A stretch of 64,000 nucleotides of DNA from Astropecten irregularis (Eukaryota; Echinodermata; Asteroidea; Paxillosida; Astropectinidae): assembly GCA_963971285.1 (NCBI GenBank), contig OZ020252.1, forward strand, positions 20,187,662 to 20,251,661. The letters run 5' to 3'. The notes under the pieces are model-generated. The model was not told the DNA's origin. It ran no database searches and saw only the letters and a list, made by a program, of their open reading frames with translations. A program made the translations under genes and the position numbers. This document shows, piece after piece, positions 34,941 through 46,104 of this stretch (its first letter is position 1; every line of letters begins with the position of its first letter).

Positions 34941-35541
34941 CTGCTATAATGTGAGGAAAGTTTTTGCTGATGAGCGAGTTATCCTAGGAAATCAATAGCA
35001 CCCTTAGAGAAGATGCTGAAAACACGGCACAGCTATAGGGTAATGCTCAAGCTAATCTCTCGGTTCCCTCAACTGGCAACTTCTTCCAACCAGTATAGGC
35101 ATTGACGTCACATGGCGTGAGGCCACATCAACCGGCTTTAAAAAAGATCCCTTTTCATCTAAGCCCAGACACTTCTTCATAATAAACCCAGTGTGGATTC
35201 AAAAGAAACTTTTAAATCCCCCCTTTTTGAGTGGTATGGCGAACTCCCTCAGCAGCCTAACAGATCAATAGAACGAACAAGCGGAAGACAATTGTGCCAC
35301 ATTCCAAAAGGTCCCTTTTGTGTCACCATCTTCTCCACTTGCTGGTTTCTCCCATCACTCTTTTACTCAGCAGGCATGTCCCCAAAGGAAGACCCATGTA
35401 GCACTAATCAATTATTTTTGTTGCAAGGGGGAGGGGGATAGGGGTTAGGTCTCCTGAGCTACCTGCAGTGGGCTTCCCTTTGGTGATAGAGACTTTAGAG
35501 AGAAAGATCTTGATGAAATAATGAAGCTGGATTGATGATCT
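34941..35541. other. Unassigned DNA
   Basis: Contains a perfect CRE, TGACGTCA, at 35103-35110. No gene or repeat family recognised. Confidence 0.35.
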
Positions 35542-35788
35542 GGTGCCGAGTTTCATAAGGCTGCTTAAAGCACAAAACTTGCTTAAGCATAAAAAGTCTT
35601 CCTTTATCAAACATGATTACCAACCAACCCACGGCCATGTGATGTTTACTGCATTTTAATTCGACCAATGTTTGCTGAGCATAACATTCACAAGGAGTTT
35701 TGGCTGGCCATACTGGTTTCATTTACCAAGTTTTTTGGTGCTTAGCAAATTGTGTACTTAAATTAAGCAGCTCTATGAAATTTGCCCC
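35542..35788 (+). mobile_element. Family A palindromic element, full-length
   Basis: From GGTGCCGAGTTTCATAAGGC to CAGCTCTATGAAATTTGCCCC. The interior belongs to the subtype with GCTTAAGCATAAAAAGTC and AATGTTTGCTGAGCATAACA, shared with the copies at 36243, 39302 and 41842. Confidence 0.82.
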
Positions 35789-36242
35789 TGGATATAGAGA
35801 ATGCTAACCTTGGTTCTCACAAGAAACTCTTTAGAAGCCCTAAGAAATTCTAAGAAACTTTAAGAAACTTCGACAGCTTTTTACTTTGTGGGAATTCCCT
35901 CAAAGTTGCAAGGATGTTTTTTAAGCACTTATGTAGTGTCCTCCCTATGGGAAACATAGGTTTGTCAAACATTTGTCTTATCTCTTCTCCACTAGGATCT
36001 TTTTTAATTGACCATCTTCTCTCTTTTTCATCTCAATGCTGAAAGAACCATGGTTTGTAATTTATGTACCCCTCTCAAGAGTAAGATAAGTTTGCAAACT
36101 GTGATAGCTGTTCCCATTTTCATCAGAGGCTCTCCTCACAGGTTATATCCATAAAATAAGCAGAATAGCTTCTAACTGTAGGAAACAGTTCCAGACACAT
36201 GTGATAAATTGATGGAATAGGCCTCAATCAGGAGGATGATCA

Positions 36243-36485
36243 GGGGCCAATTTCATAGAGCTGCTTAAAATCCAAAATTTGCTTAAGCTCCAAAAACCTT
36301 GGTAAATAAAATCAAAATGCCAGCCAAAACTCCTTGTGAATGTTATGCTCAGCAAACTATGACCAAATACAAGTCAAAAGCAGAAAACATCACATGGAAA
36401 TGTGGTTGGTAATCCTGTTTAATCAAAGAAGACTTTTCATGCTTAAGCAAAATTTGTGCTTAAGCAGCTCTATGAAATTGGCCCC
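36243..36485 (+). mobile_element. Family A palindromic element, full-length
   Basis: GGGGCCAATTTCATAGAGC to GCTCTATGAAATTGGCCCC is a near-perfect terminal inverted repeat of about 19 bp, extended by GCTTAA/TTAAGC. Its good preservation suggests it is one of the younger copies. Confidence 0.88.
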
Positions 36486-37997
36486 TTGCTTTGTTTGATA
36501 AATACCCATATTTATCAAAAGAGGGTGCAAGTTTCATCAGTCATCAATGCTGGGCATGCTGATCCTGCCAAATTGAAAGTCACCGGCAAATGTTAGCCAT
36601 TGTTCATGCTAATATCCATTGTATCTTGTTGTCAAATTTATAAATTGGCCTGATCTACTGACTGGTCGCTCTGTGAAAGAATGACGGCACATTTTTGTTC
36701 TCAGTCAAATTCCCTCCTTATCTTCCAGCATGGGGCCATGGCATTCCTAACCTGTTATTTCCTGTATGGATGGTATCAAGCCCAGATATTTTGTTGTAAA
36801 TACTCTTTTTTTTAGATATCCATGTGGAAATATAATTAATCTGTACATTTACTTGTTTGTCTGTAGGACGAGGCCTGTTGGGGTGTTTGATCCTATTGTT
36901 TGTTTGTTTGTTAAGGTTTGGATTTTTATAATACCATCCTTTAACTGGCGATTTTTATCGCTGTTGGTCTTGTTTAGTAAATAAATAAACAAATAAATAC
37001 ATTGATCACAGGCTGTCCTAAAACATTATAAACCTTCAAAAATGAGGATGATGATATTTCAGGATTATGCCTCAAAAAGTTCCTTTATAAACAGCAATTC
37101 CCCCCCCCCTTCTCACTCCTAACCCAACCCCTTCTTGTTTCCCTTCCCCATTCTCATATACTGAGCTGGGGACCAGTCGCAAGCAATCGCACCAAGCTTT
37201 GGTTGGTAACCTTCCATTGCTATGATCGAAAAGCAAACTGGTCCCATCCTTAGTAATACAGTGAAACTGGTACTTGACTGCAACATTCATCTCAGGCTGC
37301 ATCCAAATCTGTTGTCTAGAGCTAGGTCTAAGTCTTTGCTCCATTGGAAATAGGCAGAGACACCAAGACAATAGACCTACATGTAGCTGTAGCTCTGGAA
37401 ACCCGTTTCGGACATGGCCTCAATCAATAATTTTGTCGTGCTTGTGCAAACTGGCACCATGCAGCTCTACTTTTCGGAACTTTCCAAAGTTGATTTTTTG
37501 TTTGTTCACAATTTGTAGGTGAGAAAGCACTCGCCTACTGGTAATTGTCCGTTTGCATACCTCTGAGGAAGTAATACTAACACCCACAAACAGTCTATCA
37601 CTTTAGTAAGCGAAGCATTATAATAGATTAGTTTTTGAAAACTTCATTTTTTTGTTAGATACAGAATTAATCAGGTGCCTTGATAAGAAGCTGTCTTTGT
37701 TATCACTGTTATCTTGTTCATATGAAATAATCCCTCACACTGACTCCTTCCCTCACTCCGATATTCCTTGGTATCATTTGTCATACTTCATTGTTGCTAA
37801 TAGAAATGGACAGGGCTTTTATTCTGGCTAACAATTCTGGACAAATGTACACTGTTATCTTTCTATTTTTGTGAGGTTTGTCTTGTGGTTAAGCAAAGGG
37901 ACTTACATGTGGAATATATTGTTCAAAATCTACAAAATAGGTCGAGTTGTCCTTACTCACGTAAGTGCCTGATGTTAGACGTCTAGGTTTTGTTGAA
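36486..37997. other. Unassigned DNA
   Basis: 36530-36640 has AT-rich SOX-like CCATTG motifs (about 36597, 36617). A run of about 10 C is near 37099. No gene or repeat family recognised. Confidence 0.35.
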
Positions 37998-38245
37998 GTC
38001 ATTGAAAAGTGAACGAAGAAAAATTTACTTGCGCAGGATTTGAACCAGCAACCTTTGGAATACCGTACTGGTACAAATTTACTGGAGCAGGATTCGAACC
38101 AGCGACCCCCTGAATACTGTACAGGTACAAATTTACTGGAGTGGGATGCGAACCAGCGACCTCTGAATACTGTAGAGGTACAAATTTACTGGAGGAGCGG
38201 GATTCGAACCAGAGACCCCTGGAATACAGGCACTGTATTCACTTT
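37998..38245 (-). mobile_element. tRNA-SINE (family F) with its tRNA half repeated four times
   Basis: At the left is the family tail in reverse (GTCATTGAAAAGTGAACGAAG). It is followed by four tandem copies of the module from anticodon arm to T arm: 38021-38074, 38075-38128, 38129-38181 and 38182 to about 38240 (54, 54, 53 and about 59 bp). Each holds a reverse B box of the form GATTCGAACC (ATTTGAACC in the first, GATGCGAACC in the third). The A-box side is not repeated. Confidence 0.8.
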
Positions 38246-39038
38246 CCAATGACTTGAAATTACTGGAAGTGCAGTCAGTTTCCCCTGTGGTTATTTGATG
38301 ATTATCATTTGTGTTTGCGTGTAGGTAAAAGATTACAACATCACTAGACTGATATCATTACGGTATAAAACATTTTTAGAGTTTTTATAACTTAGAATAA
38401 ACATTGAAAGAATATGACAACTCTCATAAATAATTGCTTGATAAATTGTTAAACTTAATCATCTTTGTCATGAAGGTGACAGCTACTTTAATGTAGAAAA
38501 AATAAAAAATAAAATGTAATGATTGACGACATCTACCGATTAATTTTCTGTTTCGCGAAAGATAGAAACTTTGAGTTTCATTATAAAGAACAAATGTTTC
38601 GTTTGCTGTTAATATTTATTGAAAGAATGTTGACTCCAGCAGAACATATCTCAACTTGGCATTAGTCTGTGGGTAACATGTTTGGAACCATGGTATGTGC
38701 TTGAACTCTGTGAAAGGTCAAAGGGTCAAAGGGCAAGCGATCACATAACAGTGCTCTTATCTTGTTAAAGTTTAAATGGTGTCCCATTTGGCAGACACCA
38801 CATTGTTAACATTTAAGTACAGTGTTGAGAAACTTGAAACTTTGGGCGTTAAACGGGGTTTTCTGTAATCATGTTAAGGCGGAGACAATAGACTAGAATC
38901 TTTTTATTTTATATTGAAGTTTACTAGTTGGTGTTTTCATTATGGCAGTTTTAAGATAAGAATGTGAATGAAAATAACATGATTGGAAATTACTTGATAC
39001 ATAGATATACAGAGTGGATGTGGCGCCTATGTTAAACT
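38246..39038. other. Unassigned AT-rich DNA
   Basis: No gene or named repeat recognised. Confidence 0.4.
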
Positions 39039-39275
39039 GGGGCCAGTTGTATGGAGCTGCTCAAGCGCACACTTTTGTACTTAACGATTCTGAAAACTGC
39101 ATAACACTAAAATTACTGAAAGAGTCATTTTGACCGTGCAGTTGTAAAAAGTCATTATAGTACTGTCTGCTTAAAATCTGTAATGCAACAGTGTAAAATC
39201 GCCATGTATAAGCAGATTTTCCTGCTGTAGTAAGCAGGAAAGCTTTGCTTACCATTAAACAGCCTTGTGAACTTG
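39039..39275 (+). mobile_element. Family A-like element, strongly diverged
   Basis: Starts GGGGCCAGTTGTATGGAGC and has CTCAAGCGCAC in place of CTTAAGCAC. The right end (AAACAGCCTTGTGAACTTG) is only a weak counterpart. It is either an old A copy or a related family. Confidence 0.45.
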
Positions 39276-39301
39276 ACTTCAGTAAGATTTAATCAATTTA
39301 A

Positions 39302-39539
39302 TAGATTTGCTTAACACCAAAATTTGCTTAATTACCAAAAACCTTGGTAACAAAAATCAGTATGACATCCAAAAACTCCTTGTGAATGTTATGCTCAGCA
39401 AACAATAGCCGAATACAAGTCAAAAGCAGTATTAAACATCACATGAAAATTTGGTTGGTAATCCTGTTTGATCAAGGTAGACTTTTCATGCTTAAGCAAA
39501 TTTTGTCAATGCTTAAGCAGCTCTATGAAATTGGACCCA
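39302..39539 (+). mobile_element. Family A palindromic element, left end truncated
   Basis: From TTGCTTAACACCAAAATTTG to GCTCTATGAAATTGGACCC. The interior (AATGTTATGCTCAGCAAAC, GCCGAATACAAGTCAAAAGC) is nearly the same as in the copies at 36243 and 41842. Confidence 0.8.
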
Positions 39540-40563
39540 GGTCAGTTTAAAAGTCCATCATTCCATTGTTCCTTTCATGCAATATTCTGATTAACATTAT
39601 GAAACAATTTATATGTCTAATCTACAGGCTGTATAGACTGAGTCTAATTTTAGTAACTACTGATGTGAATATGCACTCACTAATGGTGCATTTACCTTTG
39701 TATGATATAAAAGGCCAACCCAGATTGTTCCCTAACCAATTGTGGAATTACCCTAAGTATCCTAGCTGCAAATATCTGTCCATAAGTGTATTCACGTTTC
39801 CTAGTTAATTTACACCACACAGGGACCGCTTAAGTGCAAAGTCCGAACCCTACAAACCGGAAATATTTATCTTAGATAAAAATGTATTTGGTTGTCCATA
39901 AACCCAAACGGATATGGTTAGATAGGAGAGGGAGATCCTAGGCGCCGCCAATTGGTCCAAAGTTCACTACCAGCTGTTCCCATCCCAGTGGGAGGTCTTT
40001 ATTGGACATTATAATTTCAAAGGGAGGGAAGAGGTATGAGATTGGAACCGCTGTATGAATTCTGTGGGTTTTTTCAATTAATTTCTCAGGATATTGAATC
40101 ATCATGAATTAAAAATCCATACAATCTTCATGCGCAGTGAACTCTTTTATACTTGTTCACTTTGGTGTATCTTCCATATAGTCATATGGTATGAAGTTTT
40201 AAAATGAAATTTTGGGTTATTTTGGATACCTTTTCTCATGACAAACTTCATGTTGTATAGAAATCTATATTCAGCAGTCAGTACATAGTCGAGCACCACA
40301 CAAAATCAGAAAATGTTTGAAGAAAACGAAACGCTCCTACGCACCTTTTTGCATAAAACAGGTCCGTTTATAGATAACAAACATAAAGTTCATCCAAATA
40401 AACCAATGCGGATAAAAGACAAAGGCTGATAAAACACCCTGAGCAAATATTTTTGGTGTGCCCCCATTATTGAAGGCCACCATAAAAAATTATCATTTAC
40501 TGTTGTACGTTTTGAGCTGAATAAAACAAAGAGATAACATATTTTCTTTATTTTCTTGGTCAG
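39540..40563. other. Unassigned DNA, possibly intronic
   Basis: No repeat or gene recognised. The final bases TTTTCTTTATTTTCTTGGTCAG (40542-40563) form the pyrimidine tract and acceptor of the following exon candidate. Confidence 0.35.
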
Positions 40564-40740
40564 TGCTATATAGGCAGCAGCTGCTAGGACTGGCAAAGGT
40601 TCAATTTGACACGGAACGTCTGAAAATTCCGGACTTTTACCCGAAATTAACTTTTGGTCGGCCACTTATACAAGACCGCAACCAGGAATTTGATCATCTC
40701 ATTTTGCAAGCAAGCGAAATAGGAGAGAAAAAAACTGCAG
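40564..40740 (+). CDS. Best candidate internal protein-coding exon
   Basis: A pyrimidine-rich tract ending in TTGGTCAG (40563) is followed by 177 nt and then CAG|GTAATG. The length is a multiple of three; the exon would begin with the last two bases of a codon and end with the first base of another (phase-symmetric). The open frame reads LYRQQLLGLAKVQFDTERLK then IPDFYPKLTFGRPLIQDRN and QEFDHLILQASEIGEKKTA. The composition is protein-like: mixed charge, an amphipathic start, few low-complexity residues, no repeat overlap. Upstream and downstream partner exons could not be linked in phase, and the acceptor-like site at 41150 gives a stop. I do not recognise the family. It suggests a plus-strand gene with large introns. 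Confidence 0.42.
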
Positions 40741-41211
40741 GTAATGTTAAAAAATGGGACTCGTCGTTGATCCTAATAAAGATTACTTTGAATTACAGGC
40801 AATTTATGTTATTAATGTTTGGAGTTTTTATGTTTATTGCAGTAACTACTTGAACTGATAAACAAGGCACGTGCCTGTCTGCTCATTATGCGTTGGAATT
40901 TCTTAACCAAACCCCCCCCCACACACACCCCCACGCACATCTCCCCCCATGAGCTAAAAATCTTTGATATAATTATGTGATTATATTTGCCTATAATATT
41001 CAGGATTCATGAATTTTTTAATACTTTTCTCGGCATTTTTTTGTTTGTTGGAATGATTAGGATCACTTCATATGTGTTTGTTATCATGATGTGGCTTCTT
41101 TGTGGAGTCATTGCACAGTGTATGCCCTCAATCTGCTTTGCTCGTTTCAGTCCGTCAAAAAGGCCAAGATCATGGCTGAGCAGCTTATGGTAGCTTTACA
41201 TGTAGGAGGCA

Positions 41212-41352
41212 CAATGGCAGACTTTTGTGACTCCGGTCTTCAAGTCAACAGCGCACGCGCACGCAATTATGAGCATGCGCACGTTGTTTTGCGCCTGCGC
41301 TGTTGTGCGTGCGCGTGCGCTGTTAAGACTGGTTCTCAAAAGTCTCCCATTG
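41212..41352. mobile_element. Palindromic element with alternating GC/CA core (Z-DNA-prone)
   Basis: CAATGGCAGACTTTTGTGA at the left pairs with TCTCAAAAGTCTCCCATTG at the right. Inside these, AACAGCGCACGCGCACGCAA (41247-41266) pairs with a near-identical inverted copy at 41303-41324. The arms total about 50 bp each of a 141-bp element. The core is alternating purine-pyrimidine, which favours Z-DNA. Likely a small MITE; only one copy is in this window. Confidence 0.7.
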
Positions 41353-41715
41353 AATCACTCCAAATTTGTGCCTTTTTCCTTTCTTTGCTGGAGCTCACAG
41401 ATTTTTGCACACCACAAAACATTGCCATCAAACTCTCTGAAAACCTGACAACATTACATATTGTCCGAACACACACATTGAAGTTTATCTGACTGATGCT
41501 ATATGCATTTTATTGCTGAACAGTGAACAGGCTGCATTTGTTTGCCTTTATAAAAAAACAACACACACCAACATATTTTGTAATAAGTCTATTCTATTCA
41601 AATCATGGAGATGCTCGTTTGCCAGGATGACGTAGTGGTTGTTGCAAGGGATTACACTGGTCGGCCTGATATTGCCGGAGATGTCAACAACAGAGGTATC
41701 TGGGTACAGGACACC

Positions 41716-41766
41716 CTGTGACCAATGTCCACCTGTGACCAATGTCCACCTGTGACCAATGTCCAC
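41716..41766 (+). repeat. 17-bp tandem repeat, three copies
   Basis: CTGTGACCAATGTCCAC three times without change (41716-41732, 41733-41749, 41750-41766), then a shortened CTGTGTCCAC. The identity of the copies suggests recent expansion. Confidence 0.9.
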
Positions 41767-41841
41767 CTGTGTCCACCTTCGTGGAAATACAATTGTAGGT
41801 CAGCATCACTTGCTATGTTTCAGGTAGAAATCGGTTGACCA

Positions 41842-42062
41842 GGGGTCGATTTCATAGAGCTGCCTAAGCACCAAAATTTGCTTAGCACCAAAAACCCTGG
41901 TCAATAAAATCAGTATGCCAGCCAAATCTCCTTGTGAATGTTATGCTTAGCAAACAATGGCCGAATACAAGTTAAAAGCAGTATACGTCACATGGATATA
42001 TGATTGGTAATCATGTTTAATCAAGGAAGACTTTTCATGCTTAAGCAAATTTTTTGCTTAAG
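41842..42062 (+). mobile_element. Family A palindromic element, right end replaced
   Basis: Starts GGGGTCGATTTCATAGAGC and keeps the usual interior through CATGCTTAAGCAAATTTTTT. The right terminus after GCTTAAG is missing, and a tRNA-like sequence follows directly. Confidence 0.8.
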
Positions 42063-42118
42063 GTATGGCATCTCCACTAATAAGCAGGAGGTTGTGGGTT
42101 CGAATCCCACCTGAGCCA
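42063..42118 (+). mobile_element. tRNA 3'-half-like sequence (SINE fragment or tRNA pseudogene)
   Basis: GTGGGTTCGAATCCCAC forms a perfect 5-bp T stem with a canonical TTCGAAT loop, followed by CTGAGCCA resembling the 3' acceptor strand. No matching 5' acceptor or D arm is found upstream, where the family-A element breaks off. A SINE insertion or tRNA fragment, not a functional tRNA. Confidence 0.5.
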
Positions 42119-43166
42119 GGTGCACTCACATGCACTCACAAGCACTGAGTATACAGTGCTCATCCACGTCAGTGAAGGGCAAGCCTGATTTGCATATTAT
42201 CTATTTCCTGACCAAAATCATTTAATATTCAAGATGTAAGATTGTTCTTGACCATGTATCAGGGATTACACTGGTCTCTTTGCACCCTGGTTCCAAGCCC
42301 ATGCAATACCAGTGTTTATAGAATCACATCCTTAAAGGGTTTTGCTGGCATCATTGTTGAAATATGAACCGCAACTGGCAAATGAGACAAGGATATGGTT
42401 GATGAAATGAAAAGTCATAATCCATCAAAATATAATTTGGGATCAATGCAATGGATCAATTTTGATAAAGGTCTTTGATCCAACTATATCTAGCACCTGC
42501 TCCCAGAAATAAAAAAAACATTCCTGTTGGGATCAAATAATCTTTGGATAAGGCAGTCAGACACACATTCTGTGTCATAAATGGCCAAGCCTACCTCCAG
42601 CTAGCCCTGTCACATCATCAGCTGATGAGCTGTAACCCCATTATTGAGATAACGATGGTATTTGGATAAAAAAAAGGCAAAGGAAAAACCAAAACACAAA
42701 CCCAAACCAACCTATATAATGATGAGTACTTGCATGCATGCACATCGGTGTATCCCGAGTTCATATCGCTGACATGACGTGCCCCCTTATATGGGTGCCC
42801 GGTTCCCTTGTCTATATTTGTCTAAACCTTGGGGGGAGGAGGGATTCCCTCTGTAGTTATTTGAACAGAGTTTGTCGATAAGAGTGTTGATTTGGAACTC
42901 AGGGGGACAGTTTGTGTACTTTTGCGGGGAGTTGGCATAATAACTCATGCATTCCAATGGGACTGAGAAGGAGGTGCATGTTGGAGGGGAGGGGGGGGGG
43001 GGTGATGTGTGGAAAATCAACTGAGAAATCCATATACATGGACTGATAATAGAAACACCTGCCCTAATGATAGAGGCCCCCCCCCCCCCACCATCCCCAC
43101 ATAACCACGCCCCTCCTCCATCTCTCTCTTTTTTGGTTGAAAAGGTCATTTAAGAAGTCACTAATA
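42119..43166. other. Unassigned DNA with G and C runs
   Basis: ATTTGCATATTA at about 42190 is another octamer-like motif. G run at 42991-43002 and C run at 43077-43089. The minus-strand ORF at 42787-43149 spans these homopolymers and is not credible. Confidence 0.4.
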
Positions 43167-43408
43167 GGGCCTTTTCCAAACCTTGGCTCCGGCTCCGGCT
43201 TCGGCTCTGTCAACCATTATGCTGATGAAATAGGTTGTGGTTTTTCATTGAAGCTGAAGCTCTGGTTTTCTTTTTCAAACCAGAGAATCTACTTCCGAAC
43301 CACAGCCAAAAGCCTCTGTTTTGATACCTGTTGTTTTAGGAGGGATTCATGAAAGGAGCCTGAGCCAGAGACAGAGATGGAGCCGGAGCCGAGGTTTGAA
43401 GAAGGCCC
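43167..43408. mobile_element. GC-rich palindromic MITE (GGCTCCGGCTCC ends)
   Basis: The left arm starts GGGCCTTTTCCAAACC and continues TTGGCTCCGGCTCCGGC. The right arm in reverse complement starts GGGCCTTCTTCAAACC and continues TCGGCTCCGGCTCC. Arms are about 45 bp in a 242-bp element. A second, inner palindrome (CTCTGGTTT/AAACCAGAG and GGTTGTGGTT/AACCACAGCC) fills most of the middle. No ORF. Confidence 0.75.
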
Positions 43409-44454
43409 ATTTTAGCCCACGGTTATTTGACCATTTGACCCTCCTATCCATTTTGATTGCCAAACCTATGAGGATTATTGTCATGAAGTAATTAAAGAAT
43501 GCAGGGAATCAATGGTAATTATGTCAATTGTGTTGGTTTGTTTCAACCAATGCAAAAAGCTGATAATAATGCAGAAAGTGTGATTTAATTAATACAACAA
43601 GAAATTTGAAAAAGAAGTCTGTGTATTATTGAAGAACTTGTTTTTTCATTTTCTGGTCAATATACCATTCGTGTAATACCACTTCTTATTCATAAAGCAT
43701 CTTGGTTTAAAAATGGGGGATGGGTGGAATGCAGCTGCTCAAATTCTGGTATTCCCACCCAACATTTACATTTGTATTATTGTTGCCTGCTCTATTCGGG
43801 GTACAAACCAAAGATGGCTGCCGGCCCCGTCGAAATATTGTGAAATTACCGGCTTGCATATCTTATCTCCAGTATGTGCCAATCTTGTTGTTACACTGGA
43901 GATTTTCCAAAGTACATGTTGTCCTGATATTAAGCTCCTTTTCCAAGCCAGAATAATGGCTATCTATCAATCTGACAGGTATAATATGCCGCAATTCTGA
44001 TGCAAGCTTAATTTCTCAGTCCCAGAAGAACCGGTAATAACCCAACTGATAATAACAATATCAGCCAGAGGAGTCTCCCCCCCCCCCCCAGTCAAAGTAC
44101 ACAGCAACAGTCGCAACCAAAATAGCATGGCCTTGTGATTGGTCCAAAGTAAGGTCACATGACTTCCACCTGCCACACTGTGTGTGCAGGTACTTCTGGA
44201 TGACCTCATTTTATCAGGGGCGCCCAGTCACATGGTCCTGGTATTACTGGAGGTATGGTTTAAAGGAATGTATGCACTTTGTTTAAACCCTCAAAATGTG
44301 AAACTTTTACATTCCTTCTTTCAGTTTTTCACTTAATTAAAAGTCTTGGTGAATGGTGATTAGCTTGAGGTAAATTATCTTGATTTTATGCATGTGCTGG
44401 GAGACAAAAACTGGCACGAGTTTCACTTCAAAATTTCCAGCTTAATGAAAACTT
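43409..44454. other. Unassigned DNA
   Basis: C run at 44077-44089. The overlapping plus-strand ORFs at 43713-44000 and 43720-43956 have no recognisable domains. No repeat family recognised. Confidence 0.4.
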
Positions 44455-44638
44455 CTTTTAAAAGATCAAAACGATTTTCGGTCGTTGTTTTACAAATTTC
44501 TGGATAAATACACCATTTCAGGCGGAATATTTTAACAGTATGTTTCTACCAGCACTATCTTCATACCCTGTATTAGTTATACGTAAATCTGTGAATATTT
44601 TGTTTTGGTTTCTTACCAAAGTACGATACTACCTTTAA
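44455..44638 (-). mobile_element. Family D element, partial
   Basis: Reverse of the family: AAGATCAAAACGATT, TGGATAAATACACCATTTCAG, TTAACAGTATGTTTCTACC and the terminus GTACGATACTACCTTTAA. Only the half with the left terminus is preserved. Confidence 0.75.
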
Positions 44639-45154
44639 GAAAAATACCCTAGAATTTCTCGTTGGGGCATGTTGAAGTGCATTGGGTAAAACTGGCGTGC
44701 TAACGAGCTGTATCTTTTATGTTTTATTGTACATGCTATTCACATTAACGACCCTCCATATGAAGTGTTTAATTGGCATAAACTGTGCCCTATACAACAT
44801 GTATTGGGTAGGTGTGAAAAATAATGTTGTTACCAAGCGGTGTGTGAGATTGTAATGGCATGTTTCTGTTGAGGGGAGCTGTCATTTCGACTGATAAAGT
44901 TGCATTCTTCTTCTTCTTTTATCGTGCATCGTTATAAAACTTTGGACCAGGTATGGGCCAAGGTTTTACCTGACCTGGATTCGGGACTGATAACCTTTTA
45001 TTTGATGCCGAAATGGAGGGACAGTTTATAGAAATATGCTGGGCTTGTTTTATTGTCTTGATCAAAATTCCTTGACGTCATGAAGAAAGGAATAGACTGG
45101 AATTCTATCCTATTCCCTTTTTCCATGCATTGAATTGTGCCACTTGCCTTACAG

Positions 45155-45357
45155 TTTGCTCAATTTCTTATACCAGGAACATCAAGCAGACGTTCTTTGC
45201 TCTCGGATTCTGCAAAGTACTCTTAGCCAATCAAAATCTATCATTTTGCATAATTATGCTAATCTACTTTGCGCGCGGCTAACACTGCGGCTGTTTGCTG
45301 CTCTCTTGTGTAATTTGAATGATGATAGGCTTGTTCGTGGTCAGCTGATAGTTCTAT
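45155..45357 (+). CDS. Weak candidate internal exon
   Basis: CCACTTGCCTTACAG (to 45154) precedes a 203-nt segment open in one frame (one base, 67 codons, one base) and ending at CTAT|GTAAGTG, a perfect donor. It reads LLNFLYQEHQADVLCSRILQ and later LRLFAALLCNLNDDRLVRGQ. Its start phase does not fit directly after the 40564-40740 exon, and the middle is AT-rich with GCCAATCA and octamer-like motifs. No family recognised. Confidence 0.15.
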
Positions 45358-45872
45358 GTAAGTGTTTGTCCCGGATGACAACATTTGGCGTGAAAAAAGT
45401 ATTCATGTGAATGGCACTGTGCTGCCAGAGTATTACACAACAGCAAATTTCTCACGCAAACCATGGAGGTAGAAATGCGCAAACACTTCCATATAGTCTG
45501 CTCGCCTCGGCTAACATTTGCTTTTGTGGGCGAATTTTTAGTAACAATAATTCCATTACAAAGGAGGGGGCCTATTTGGGACCCCGTGTAAGCAAATAGG
45601 TACCACTTATAAATCCCGAATTCCCCCTGTCACTTTCAGTTGTGGGGAAGGGGGTGTAGGTTGGTGGGTTGGGGCATTTTAGTTTACCTTCAGTGATATG
45701 ATTGGAGGTAAGAGACGTATTGCCTTCATGGATTCATTTTTATGTCCCGTTCAACATGCTCTCGTTTGCTCTCGGTCAGAGAAGTGACGGGAAACTTAAA
45801 CTCCATCTTGCCAACCAAGAAAGACGTCAGAGTCTTCGGACCCGATCTGATGGCACAATAGGTCAGCCATCA

Positions 45873-46104
45873 GGGACCCATTTCACAGCCCTGCTTAGCA
45901 AAAACAATTTGCTAACCGTGTAATTTCTTTCTTAATAAAAACAGGGTTAATAACCAAATGTCCATGTTTTGTGATTGTTCTTTGGCTGTTGTTCACTGAC
46001 CATGAATATCAAATGGAATTTTTAATGGTGGTTTGTTTCATTGGGCAAGTCATTTTTGTGCTAAGCAATTTTTTTGTGCTTAGCAGCCCCATAAAATTGG
46101 TCCC
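45873..46104 (+). mobile_element. Family A element with GGGACC ends
   Basis: GGGACCCATTTCACAGCCC to GCCCCATAAAATTGGTCCC, with flanking ATCA/TGAT extending the palindrome. The interior is typical (CATGAATATCAAATGGAATT). CACAGCCCTGCTTAGC replaces CATAGAGCTGCTTAGC, as in the copy at 48147, which defines a subtype. Confidence 0.8.

Noticed and set aside
41150-41193. Next exon after 40564-40740 (acceptor TTTCAG at 41150)
   Set aside because: In the phase required by the upstream exon it meets a stop after nine codons, and the only donor nearby (ATG|GTAGCT) is weak.
42787-43149. 120-codon minus-strand ORF
   Set aside because: It runs through long C and G homopolymers, producing glycine and proline runs; not credible as coding.
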